6,390 nucleotides of DNA, taken from positions 1 through 6,390 of the forward strand of contig JALSPL010000554.1 in the NCBI GenBank assembly GCA_026985975.1. Reading direction: 5' to 3'. The notes under the pieces are model-generated. The model saw nothing but the letters and a program-made list of their open reading frames with translations, did not search any database and was not told the origin of the DNA. The position numbers were made by a program, and so were the translations under genes. Positions 1-5,926 of the stretch are shown here, piece after piece. Source of the stretch: Anaerolineae bacterium. GTDB taxonomy: Bacteria > Chloroflexota > Anaerolineae > J102. Numbering within the stretch: the stretch's first letter is position 1; each line of letters begins with the position of its first letter.

Positions 1-2835
1 CAGCAACTGGACGTCTCCTATCAGATTCCGGCCACCAACCAGTTTTGCTACACCTGCCATAATGGCACGGGATCGTCTCTTTCAGCCCCTGTCTCTACGC
101 ATGGAAACCGGGATTTTGCCCATCGCTCCGGCGCTGACTTCCAACTGAGATGCACCGTATGCCATGATCCTCATGGCTCGATCAATCTTTTCGATATTAA
201 AAGTGAATTGGTCGATGACATCGGCGGCGCTGTGGGGCCCATCACCTTTTCATCCCGCACTGGCCTCAATTCTTTCGATGACGGCGTCAGCCCCGCCAAC
301 ACGCGATTATGCGTGGCCTGCCACGAGGCGGTGGGCGGGATGAAACATACCGGCGGAGCCGGGCATGAGGGGAATTTCGATTTCAGCGGGGAGGATTGCA
401 TGACTTGCCATCCCCACAGCGCTGACAGTTTGCAGGAATCCAGTGACGGATTTATGACTGTTCCCAACGTGCGGGAGTTGTTGATCGCCCGGGCCCAGGT
501 CGATTTGCAGGTGTCACAGACGCTTTCGATGGACAGCCTGATTGCAGGCGTCCCCTTCAGCTACACCCTCACTATCGTCAACAACGGCCCCCAGGACGCC
601 TGGGATGTGGTCATGACCGATACGTTGCCCGCCGGGGTGTCTTTGTTGGACGCGAACACCGACCGCGGCCCGTGCGATGTATCGTCAGACCAGGTGCGGT
701 GCGAGTTGGGGGATATCCCCTATGGCCAGAGCATTACCCTCTCGCTGCCTGTCTTCCCGGCCGCACATCTCAATGGCGTCATCGCCAATCAGGTGCAGGT
801 GCAGGCCAGTCAGGCCGATCCTGCTCCCGAGAATAATCTACTGATGTCACAGGATCAGATCATCCGCCATGCCGATCTGTCCATCACCCAGTCATCTGAC
901 CCCGCCTCCCTGTTGGCGGGCGATCCGCTGACATACACGCTGACCATCGTCAATCAGGGACCATCGGTGGCTACGGGCGTGCAGGTGCAGGATGCACTGC
1001 CTGCGGGCGTCGAATTCCTATCCGCCACACCGTCACAGGGCGCCTGCACCCAGGCCGAGGGCGTGGTCACCTGCGATCTGGATGTCCTGAATGTCGGAGC
1101 CAGCAGTATGATTGTCATTCACGGCGTGGCCGGGCCCGTGAACGAGACGGCAGTCAATGTCGCCACCGTCTCGGGAGAAAGTTACGATCCGGAGCCAGCC
1201 AACAATCGCGCCGAGGGCGGCGCCGAAATAGCCTGGACGGCCGATCTGTCATTGACGCAAAGCGCATCGCCGACGCCCGTTGAAACGGGCCGGGTGTTGA
1301 CTTACACCCTCATCGCCCGCAATGCCGGGCCTCTGACTGCAACCCACACCGTGCTCAAGGACATCCTGCCCGCGGACGTCACCTTCCTCAGCGCCGCAAC
1401 CAGCCAGGGCGTCTGCACCATCGACGCCAATAACCTGCTTACGTGCAGCCTGAATGAACTGCCAGCCGGTGCGGAAGCGGTGATGACGCTGGCCGTGCAG
1501 GCGCCCGAAGAATCTGGTGACCTGCTCAACCAGGCCCGCATCACGGCCGATCCGGTGGATCCGAATCCCGATAACAATGCCACCATGCTCACCGTGTCGG
1601 TGTACGACGGGCCCGATCTTTCTCTGGCGATCACCACCGATCCTGAGAAGGCCGCGCCGGGCGGCGAGTTGAAATACACCATCGCCGTCACCAATCTGGG
1701 GCCCAGTCCCGCCACCGGCGTCACGTTGGTGGATACGCTCCCCGCGGGCGCAACGCTCCTCACAGCCACATCCACCCAGGGCCCCTGCTATGTCAACGCC
1801 GATAAAATCTCCTGTGAGATCGGGGCCATGGGGTTGCAACAGCAGGAAACGGTCACCATCGTTGTGCAGACGCCGCTGGACGCCGCCGACACAATCATCA
1901 ACACCGCCATTGTCAGCGTCGACGAAATCGATCCCGATCTCGATAACAACACCGTGACGGTCGAGACCTCGGTGGTCGCCCAGGCCGATCTGGCGATAAC
2001 GCTGGCAGCCTGGCCCGAGACCGCACAGGTGGGAGAAGCAGTCATCTACACCATCACCATCGCCAATGCCGGGCCCTCCCTGGCCAAGCGCGTGATGATG
2101 AACGATCCCCTGCCGCCAGAACTTCGCTTCGATTCCATCCAGGCTGCTCCGCAGGTGATTTGTGACGTCACAGATGATGAGGTGTCGTGTGCATTGGGCG
2201 ATCTTCCGAAAGACGCCAGCGCCTCCATTATCATCACGGCTCTGGTGCAGCAGGAGACAGCGTCACTGATCAATACCGCTTTCGTCGTTTCCGATCTCTT
2301 TGATCCCGATGAGAGCAACAATGCGGCGATGGCGACTATCTCCAGCCTGCCGTTGACGCCCACGCCCACCATCACGCCCACTATGACAGCGACCCTCACG
2401 CCTACTGTCACGGCTACCATTACGCCGACGGCGACTATCACCGCCACCGCCACGCCGCCTTCTGCGACGCCCTCTCCGGCGCCCACCGTAACGCCCACGC
2501 CCGCCCTTACCGCCACGCCCTCTCCAACGCCAACGATAACGCCCACGCCCACCGCCGCGCCTCCTGATGCAAGCCCCACCCCTACGCCCGTCTCATCGCC
2601 CACCAGCACGCCCACGCCTGTCCCCACCGCCACGCCCCCTCCAGCGCCAACGATAACGCCCACGCCCACTGCGACGCCTTCTGATGCGACGTTAACCCCT
2701 ACGCCCACGCCTCCCATCGCTCCAACGCCGACGCCCACACCCACGCCCACCCCTCCGGATATCGGCTCAGCTTTGATGATACCGCAGCAGCCGCAGCGCG
2801 TTGAGCACCACCACGATGGTGCTGCCTTCGTGTAG
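1..2835 (+). CDS. Partial secreted multiheme c-type cytochrome with five DUF11 repeats and Thr/Pro stalk (5' end outside window)
   Basis: The frame is open from the first base, so the N-terminus and signal peptide lie upstream; 944 residues are visible. A TTG at 208 is an internal codon, because two haem motifs lie before it in frame. CXXCH motifs sit at visible residues 16-20 (CYTCH), 51-55 (CTVCH), 104-108 (CVACH) and 133-137 (CMTCH). Nearby His residues such as H34, H41, H58 and H139 could be distal ligands. The CTVCHDPHG and CMTCHPH contexts resemble the doubled-CXXCH family. Five DUF11-type beta-sandwich repeats follow (about 168-782), then a Thr/Pro stalk (786-919). The last 25 residues are read antisense through the ATPase 3' end. 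I see no C-terminal membrane helix or sortase signal. Covalent haem attachment implies export. A cell-surface electron-transfer or redox role is inference. Certain: frame, haem motifs and repeats. Uncertain: partner and anchoring. Confidence 0.9.
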   Translation, partial: QQLDVSYQIPATNQFCYTCHNGTGSSLSAPVSTHGNRDFAHRSGADFQLRCTVCHDPHGSINLFDIKSELVDDIGGAVGPITFSSRTGLNSFDDGVSPANTRLCVACHEAVGGMKHTGGAGHEGNFDFSGEDCMTCHPHSADSLQESSDGFMTVPNVRELLIARAQVDLQVSQTLSMDSLIAGVPFSYTLTIVNNGPQDAWDVVMTDTLPAGVSLLDANTDRGPCDVSSDQVRCELGDIPYGQSITLSLPVFPAAHLNGVIANQVQVQASQADPAPENNLLMSQDQIIRHADLSITQSSDPASLLAGDPLTYTLTIVNQGPSVATGVQVQDALPAGVEFLSATPSQGACTQAEGVVTCDLDVLNVGASSMIVIHGVAGPVNETAVNVATVSGESYDPEPANNRAEGGAEIAWTADLSLTQSASPTPVETGRVLTYTLIARNAGPLTATHTVLKDILPADVTFLSAATSQGVCTIDANNLLTCSLNELPAGAEAVMTLAVQAPEESGDLLNQARITADPVDPNPDNNATMLTVSVYDGPDLSLAITTDPEKAAPGGELKYTIAVTNLGPSPATGVTLVDTLPAGATLLTATSTQGPCYVNADKISCEIGAMGLQQQETVTIVVQTPLDAADTIINTAIVSVDEIDPDLDNNTVTVETSVVAQADLAITLAAWPETAQVGEAVIYTITIANAGPSLAKRVMMNDPLPPELRFDSIQAAPQVICDVTDDEVSCALGDLPKDASASIIITALVQQETASLINTAFVVSDLFDPDESNNAAMATISSLPLTPTPTITPTMTATLTPTVTATITPTATITATATPPSATPSPAPTVTPTPALTATPSPTPTITPTPTAAPPDASPTPTPVSSPTSTPTPVPTATPPPAPTITPTPTATPSDATLTPTPTPPIAPTPTPTPTPTPPDIGSALMIPQQPQRVEHHHDGAAFV
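46..411 (+). other. Four-CXXCH haem-binding region of the cytochrome
   Basis: Four CXXCH motifs start at 46, 151, 310 and 397. Their spacings are 35, 53 and 29 residues, so they fall into two loose pairs, as in doubled-CXXCH proteins. More haem sites may lie upstream of the window. There is no CXXCH after residue 137, so all visible haems are on the N-terminal side of the DUF11 array. Confidence 0.85.
502..2346 (+). repeat. Five tandem DUF11 repeats, about 124 codons each, each with a Cys pair
   Basis: Repeats begin near 502, 871, 1243, 1615 and 1987. Each opens with an ADLS/PDLS-like strand, then Y-T-[LI] and N-x-GPS/GPQ, a D-x-LP-(A/P) turn, a Cys pair 9-10 residues apart, and ends in DP(D/E)xxNN. 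The Cys pairs are at visible residues 225/234, 349/358, 472/482, 596/605 and 721/730; conservation in all five suggests a disulfide clamp in each domain. The repeats have diverged at DNA level, so the array is old rather than a recent expansion. DUF11 domains are known as spacer or adhesion modules of surface proteins. Confidence 0.88.
2509..2706 (+). repeat. Direct repeat with a 117-bp period inside the stalk
   Basis: Two copies of about 81 bp, at 2509-2589 and 2626-2706, align at a constant offset of 117 bp. Both contain the shared block CAACGATAACGCCCACGCCC (at 2531 and 2648) and a TGATGC tract (at 2565 and 2682). The encoded units run TATPSPTPTITPTPT...DAS and TATPPPAPTITPTPT...DAT. This is a 39-codon duplication layered on the hexamer repeat. 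Confidence 0.75.
2734..2753 (-). other. Putative G-quadruplex motif just after the ATPase stop codon
   Basis: The plus strand has four C-runs (2734-2736, 2740-2742, 2746-2748, 2750-2753) separated by ACA, ACG and A. The minus strand therefore has four runs of at least three G with loops of 1, 3 and 3 nt, which fits the canonical G3N1-7 rule. It begins 14 nt past the ATPase stop on the ATPase mRNA strand, and lies on the template strand of the cytochrome gene. Folding in the cell is not shown by sequence. Confidence 0.5.
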
Positions 2836-5160
2836 CATCACCGCACCGCTGAGCGCTACAACGCCCGCCAATGAAGCGCCGATGAGCAGGAAAATGACGC
2901 CCAGCGAAAATGCCAGATTCTGCACGATGATGCGGCGGCTGGCCCGGCTCAGGCCCACCGCAAACGGCAACTTGCCCAGATCATCCGCCATAAGCGCCAC
3001 ATCAGCAGTCTCCAGCGCCACGGCGGCGCCTGCCGCGCCCATGGCCACGCCCACGGTGGCCGTGGCCAGGGCCGGCGCGTCATTGACCCCGTCGCCGACC
3101 ATGGCCGTGGGGCCGTAGGCCGCTTCCAGCTCTCTGATGGCGGTCAACTTATCCTCGGGCAACAATTCGGCCCGCACATCGGTCACGCCCGTCTCCCGGG
3201 CGATTTTTTGCGCCGCCTGTTCATGATCGCCCGTCAGCATCACCAGCTTTTGCACGCCCAGACCTCGCAGCTTCGCCATCACCGCCAGCACGCCCGGCCG
3301 GGGCGTATCGGCCAGGGCCAGCACGCCGACGATCCGGCCATCATGCTGCACCCAGATGGTGGTCTTGCCCCGGGCTTCCAGATCGTCGAGGATGGCGGTC
3401 ATCTTTTCAGTCCAGATGCCGTTATCTTGCTCCTGCATCAGGGCGGGGGAGCCGATGATCATGGGGACGCCCGCGATCTGGCTGCGCATGCCGCGTCCCG
3501 CCAGATTTTCGACATTCTCCGCCCGAGGCAGGGCCAGCTTTTTGGCCGCGGCAGTCTCGACCACCGCCTTTGCCAGGGGATGATTGGACTGGCTTTCCAC
3601 TGCGGCGGCCCATTGCAACACCTCGTCGGGGCTGACGCCGTTCAGGGGAATGATGTCGGTGACGGTGAAGCGCCCCTGAGTGAGCGTGCCTGTCTTGTCA
3701 AACGCCAGCACCTTGATGGTCCCCAGATTTTCGAGATGCACGCCGCCCTTGATGAGAACGCCGTTGCGCGCGGCCTGGGCAATGCCCGCCAGTACCGACG
3801 CTGGCGTGCCGATGGCCAGCGCACAGGGCGAAGAGGCGACCAGCAGTAACATGCCCAGGTAAAAACTCTCCCGCCAGGCCATCCAGCCTGCCAGTGGCGG
3901 CGCAACAATCGCCAGGACCACAAAGATCAGCACCGCCGGCACAAACCAGGCGGTGAACCGGGCGGTGAAGCGTTGGGTGGGGCTTTGCTGGCTCTGGGCC
4001 TCGGCCACCAACTGCATCACCCTGTTGAGCGTATTATCGCGCGCCAGCTTGGTCACCCGGATATCCAGGGCCGATTCCTGATTGATGGACCCGGCAAAGA
4101 CTTCATCGCCCGTCATTTTGGCCACGGGCGCACTTTCTCCGGTGATAGGACTTTGATCGACAGATCCAGCGCCCCGCGCCACCTTTCCGTCGACAGGAAT
4201 GCGGTCGCCCGGCCGCACGACGACGATATCGCCGATTTGCACCGCCTCGACCGGCAGCTCGACGATGGCGCCATTCTGTTTGACCCGGGCCGTTTTGGGC
4301 ATCAGCTTCCCCAGAGCATTGACGGCATCGCGCGCCCGATCCAGCGCATAATGCTCGCCCGCGTGCCCCAGGCTGAAGAGAAAGAGCAAAAACGCGCCTT
4401 CGGGCCACTTGCCCAAAATCGCCGCCCCCGCTGCTGCAGCCAGCATCAGCACATCGGTGTCAAAACGCCCGCGCAACAAGCCCGGCAGGGCATGGGTGGC
4501 GATATCATAACCGCCGGCGATGTAGGCGAGAAGATAAAACGCCAGCGCAGCGTTTTCGTCCAACCCCAACCATCTTTCTCCCATCCAGCCCATGAGCAAG
4601 AATGCACCCGCCAGGCCCACCAGGATCAGCGTCCAGCGCTCCTGTATCCAGTGCGGCAAAAACGCGGGAGCGCTGCCATGATCGTGTCCGGCTTGCTCTG
4701 CTGCTCCCTGCTCGCGTTCATGCACCGGGTGATATCCGAATTGGTGCAGCTTCTCCAGAATAAGATGCCGGGAAAGCTTTTCGCTGTCATAGGCTACATA
4801 CGCCACGCCCGCCGCATAATTGACATTGGCGTGCAACATGCCCGGCAATTTTTCCAGCGCTCGCGTCATGCTTGTCGCCGCATCGGCTGCGGGCATGGTT
4901 TGCAGTGGTATGGCCTCATGCCGATAGCGTTGGGTGATTGCCGCGCCCGCCCGGCGGGCCAATCCTTCGATGTCCACCAGGGTGATCAGATCGGGATCAT
5001 AGTGCAGGCAGAGTTGGGCCTGGCCGTTTTCCCGCACGATGTGAGCTTCGGAGACGCCGCGGGCGGTGGCGAGCCGTTCCGTGAGCAGGGCGACGCAGGC
5101 GTCTCCCTCATCCATCTCAGGGAGTAAAATGGGCAAATCGAGTCGTTGTTTTTTAGTCAT
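2767..5160 (-). CDS. P1B-type heavy-metal-transporting ATPase (SPC / HEGST, P1B-4-like)
   Basis: A 797-residue pump that would use ATP to export a soft or transition metal across the cytoplasmic membrane. Visible motifs: TGES 340-343 (actuator), SPC 444-446 in the ion-path helix, DKTGT 488-492 (D488 is the phosphorylated Asp), HP 527-528 in the nucleotide domain, TGD 643-645, GDGVND 689-694, and HEGST 777-781 in the last helix. About eight membrane helices are suggested: two before FDTDVLM at 233-239, two before the actuator, two around 405-460 and two at 747-790. SPC plus HEG(G/S)T is the P1B-4 signature (CoaT/CtpD/PfeT group: Co, Fe, Ni or Zn). Residues 20-77 and 93-146 look like two HMA folds without a CXXC. 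A His-bearing linker (HDHG, 159-162) follows. The ATG at 5160 has no clear Shine-Dalgarno sequence. An SmtB-like regulator lies upstream, so Zn or Co export is most likely; the exact metal is open. Confidence 0.93.
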   Translation of the reverse strand: MTKKQRLDLPILLPEMDEGDACVALLTERLATARGVSEAHIVRENGQAQLCLHYDPDLITLVDIEGLARRAGAAITQRYRHEAIPLQTMPAADAATSMTRALEKLPGMLHANVNYAAGVAYVAYDSEKLSRHLILEKLHQFGYHPVHEREQGAAEQAGHDHGSAPAFLPHWIQERWTLILVGLAGAFLLMGWMGERWLGLDENAALAFYLLAYIAGGYDIATHALPGLLRGRFDTDVLMLAAAAGAAILGKWPEGAFLLFLFSLGHAGEHYALDRARDAVNALGKLMPKTARVKQNGAIVELPVEAVQIGDIVVVRPGDRIPVDGKVARGAGSVDQSPITGESAPVAKMTGDEVFAGSINQESALDIRVTKLARDNTLNRVMQLVAEAQSQQSPTQRFTARFTAWFVPAVLIFVVLAIVAPPLAGWMAWRESFYLGMLLLVASSPCALAIGTPASVLAGIAQAARNGVLIKGGVHLENLGTIKVLAFDKTGTLTQGRFTVTDIIPLNGVSPDEVLQWAAAVESQSNHPLAKAVVETAAAKKLALPRAENVENLAGRGMRSQIAGVPMIIGSPALMQEQDNGIWTEKMTAILDDLEARGKTTIWVQHDGRIVGVLALADTPRPGVLAVMAKLRGLGVQKLVMLTGDHEQAAQKIARETGVTDVRAELLPEDKLTAIRELEAAYGPTAMVGDGVNDAPALATATVGVAMGAAGAAVALETADVALMADDLGKLPFAVGLSRASRRIIVQNLAFSLGVIFLLIGASLAGVVALSGAVMLHEGSTIVVVLNALRLLRYHQS

Positions 5161-5184
5161 GATGCGGCGTGGGTGAAATTTGAA

Positions 5185-5214
5185 AATATGAGTATGCGTT
5201 TATGTATTTGTATA
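5185..5214 (-). promoter_or_regulatory. Candidate promoter of the ATPase gene
   Basis: On the minus strand TATACA (5214-5209) lies 18 bp before CATATT (5190-5185). Each matches four of six bases of the sigma-70 consensus, and the region is AT-rich against a GC-rich background. The start codon would be about 20 nt downstream of the expected transcript start. It is weak by sequence, as expected for a regulated promoter. Read-through from the regulator gene is the alternative. Confidence 0.35.
5188..5208 (-). promoter_or_regulatory. Candidate metal-sensor operator, copy 2 (upstream of ATPase)
   Basis: This 21-bp stretch matches 16 of 21 bases of the stretch at 5792-5812 upstream of the regulator, on the same strand. 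Both begin AATACAT, share AAC and ATA blocks, and end in CAT. It fills the spacer between the candidate -35 and -10 elements of the ATPase promoter. It is not a clear palindrome, so the operator assignment is inference. Confidence 0.4.
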
Positions 5215-5303
5215 AAAATAAAAAACCTGACCACTTCCAGCCTTGGCTCTCCCGAAAAAGGTCGGAATCAGTAACGGCAGTCGAGGAAGCAGCGAAAATG
5301 ATG

Positions 5304-5334
5304 GGGTTTCAGCCATATTTTCTTGGCGAAACCC
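5304..5334. repeat. Imperfect stem-loop in the regulator-ATPase gap
   Basis: GGGTTTC (5304-5310) pairs with GAAACCC (5328-5334), and GCC (5312-5314) pairs with GGC (5325-5327). A single A bulges out and the loop is 10 nt. That is ten base pairs in total. There is no strong T-run after it on the minus strand, so it is not a textbook terminator. It could attenuate read-through from the regulator into the ATPase, stabilise mRNA, or be part of the adjacent intergenic repeat. Confidence 0.45.
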
Positions 5335-5343
5335 TGATATTTT

Positions 5344-5385
5344 CCTTTGCGTCCTTGCGGCTTTACGTGAGACAAAGCTTTTTTC
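5344..5385. repeat. GCGT/TTGCG-type intergenic repeat remnant
   Basis: CTTTGCGTCCTTGCGGC followed by TTTACGTGAGAC and a CAAAGC-T6 run resembles the CTTTGCGTCTTTGCG-like dispersed intergenic sequences I associate with many environmental bacteria. These give spurious ORFs with phrases like FASLRLYVRQ, as this one does. Only one copy is in the window, so the repeat status rests on recognition and not on an internal match. Confidence 0.4.
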
Positions 5386-5392
5386 AGGCGAC

Positions 5393-5758
5393 TCATCTTT
5401 CTTCCTGAATGTGGGCCAGGCCCTGATCGAAAAGATCGTGGATGTGCTCATCCATCAGGGTGTAGAACACATGCCTGCCTGATTTGCGCGCCCGGACGAT
5501 GCGTAGATTGCGCAGCACCCGCAATTGGTGGGAGACCGCAGGCTGGCTCATGCCCAGAATGCGGGCGAGATCGCCCACGCACAGCTCGGCATGGGCCAAC
5601 AAACCGATGATGCGCACCCGGGTGGGGTCTGAAAGGGCTTTGAATAACGCTGCGATCCGGTCGGCGGTGAGCTTGTCCAGCAAGAGCCCGGCGGTGGCAT
5701 TGGCAATAGCCTCATCACCGTGGTCGTCGGAGCAAATAGTTAGTCGATCCTTGTTCAT
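5393..5758 (-). CDS. ArsR/SmtB-family metal-responsive repressor with complete alpha-3N and alpha-5 sites
   Basis: A 121-residue winged-helix repressor that should release DNA on binding Zn(II) or a related ion. The core DPTRVRIIGLL, the recognition region SQPAVSHQLRVLRNL and the wing RKSGRHVFYTL are diagnostic. Both SmtB ligand sets are present with SmtB spacing. Alpha-5 is D103, H105, H116, E119 (SmtB D104/H106/H117/E120). Alpha-3N is C9 and H13 in the N-terminal arm plus C60 and D63 in ELCVGD (SmtB C14/H18 and C61/D64). The ATG at 5758 is preferred over the one at 5785: it has AGGA 9 nt upstream, gives an SmtB-like length, and the 5785 start would lie close to the promoter. It lies 232 bp upstream of the ATPase, same strand, and probably controls it and itself. 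Zn is the likeliest inducer; Cd or Co is possible. Confidence 0.93.
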   Translation of the reverse strand: MNKDRLTICSDDHGDEAIANATAGLLLDKLTADRIAALFKALSDPTRVRIIGLLAHAELCVGDLARILGMSQPAVSHQLRVLRNLRIVRARKSGRHVFYTLMDEHIHDLFDQGLAHIQEER

Positions 5759-5767
5759 TGGGGGGCG

Positions 5768-5771
5768 TCCT
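5768..5771 (-). promoter_or_regulatory. Shine-Dalgarno site deciding the repressor start
   Basis: AGGA on the minus strand lies 9 nt before the ATG at 5758. The upstream ATG at 5785 has no such site, so the shorter 121-residue protein is favoured. Confidence 0.55.
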
Positions 5772-5791
5772 GTCTGTTGAAGCATAAACCA

Positions 5792-5812
5792 ATGCTTATA
5801 TGTTAATGTATT
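5792..5812 (-). promoter_or_regulatory. Candidate metal-sensor operator, copy 1 (upstream of repressor)
   Basis: This is the partner of the 21-bp motif at 5188-5208 (16 of 21 bases identical, same strand). It covers the -10 element of the repressor promoter (5800-5805), where a bound repressor would block RNA polymerase. A weak inverted ATAA...TTAT pair (5784-5799) overlaps it. Autoregulation is usual in this family; the binding site itself is inferred. Confidence 0.42.
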
Positions 5813-5828
5813 CGAGGCGTATTGTCAA
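5800..5828 (-). promoter_or_regulatory. Sigma-70-type promoter of the repressor gene
   Basis: A perfect TTGACA (5828-5823) is followed after 17 bp by TAACAT (5805-5800; four of six consensus bases). The distance to the ATG at 5758 leaves a leader of about 35 nt that holds the AGGA site. A TATAAG (5800-5795) is closer to consensus, but 22 bp from the -35 is too far. Confidence 0.6.
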
Positions 5829-5859
5829 ATGGTTCATAGGGGGTTATCCGTTGGCGCTG

Positions 5860-5896
5860 TCAGGTGAGTCGTCCTTGCCAGGTGCGACTCACCTGA
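5860..5896. terminator. 12-bp perfect hairpin between the coiled-coil gene and the repressor
   Basis: TCAGGTGAGTCG (5860-5871) and CGACTCACCTGA (5885-5896) are perfectly complementary around a 13-nt loop, which can itself form a 3-bp CCT/AGG inner stem. It lies 31 nt past the stop of the minus-strand coiled-coil gene and 32 bp before the repressor -35. It most likely ends that transcript and insulates the promoter. There is no U-tract on the minus strand; a TTTT follows only on the plus strand, where no gene precedes it. Terminator function is therefore inferred. Confidence 0.5.
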
Positions 5897-5902
5897 ATTT
5901 TA

Positions 5903-5919
5903 TCCCCTTCATCAGGGGA
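5903..5919. terminator. Second small hairpin after the coiled-coil gene
   Basis: TCCCCT (5903-5908) pairs with AGGGGA (5914-5919) around TCATC. It starts 7 nt past the coiled-coil gene stop codon and stands in tandem with the 12-bp hairpin. Together they probably form the 3' end or processing signal of that gene. It lacks a U-run. Confidence 0.4.
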
Positions 5920-5926
5920 CCGTTGT

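Larger units (their letters stand above)
2356..2757 (+). repeat. Low-complexity Thr/Pro-coding stalk (ACGCCC-rich)
   Basis: About 134 codons are almost only Thr, Pro, Ala and Ser, encoded largely by ACG CCC and ACC/GCG CCC hexamers. On the protein side this is a typical extended, possibly O-glycosylated, stalk that lifts a surface domain from the envelope. The opposite strand reads as a spurious Gly-Val frame. Repetition at DNA level makes it prone to length change by slippage. Confidence 0.85.

Noticed and set aside
208..210. TTG as start codon of the cytochrome
   Set aside because: The frame is open back to base 1 and carries two CXXCH motifs before this codon, so the true start is upstream.
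2046..2750. Gly-Val-rich open frame on the minus strand
   Set aside because: It is the complement of the ACGCCC stalk repeat. The periodic composition keeps the frame open without selection.
2356..2757. CRISPR-like or satellite array
   Set aside because: The repeats are hexamers in a coding frame without uniform repeats and spacers, and they encode a Thr/Pro stalk.
3973..5127. 384-residue open frame on the plus strand opposite the ATPase
   Set aside because: It lies wholly antisense to a well-supported ATPase. Its translation is His/Arg/Gln-rich without any family motif, as expected for the shadow of a GC-rich gene.
5202..5482. Small plus-strand open frames in the gap before the repressor
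   Set aside because: They cross the intergenic repeat and run into the antisense of the repressor gene. They have no ribosome binding site and contain the FASLRLYVRQ-type translation typical of the repeat.
5823..5838. TATGAAC near the repressor -35 as an SmtB half-site
   Set aside because: It resembles the TGAAC half of known SmtB operators, but the second half (TTGACA side) matches poorly, with about four of eight symmetric positions. The repeated 21-bp motif is better supported.
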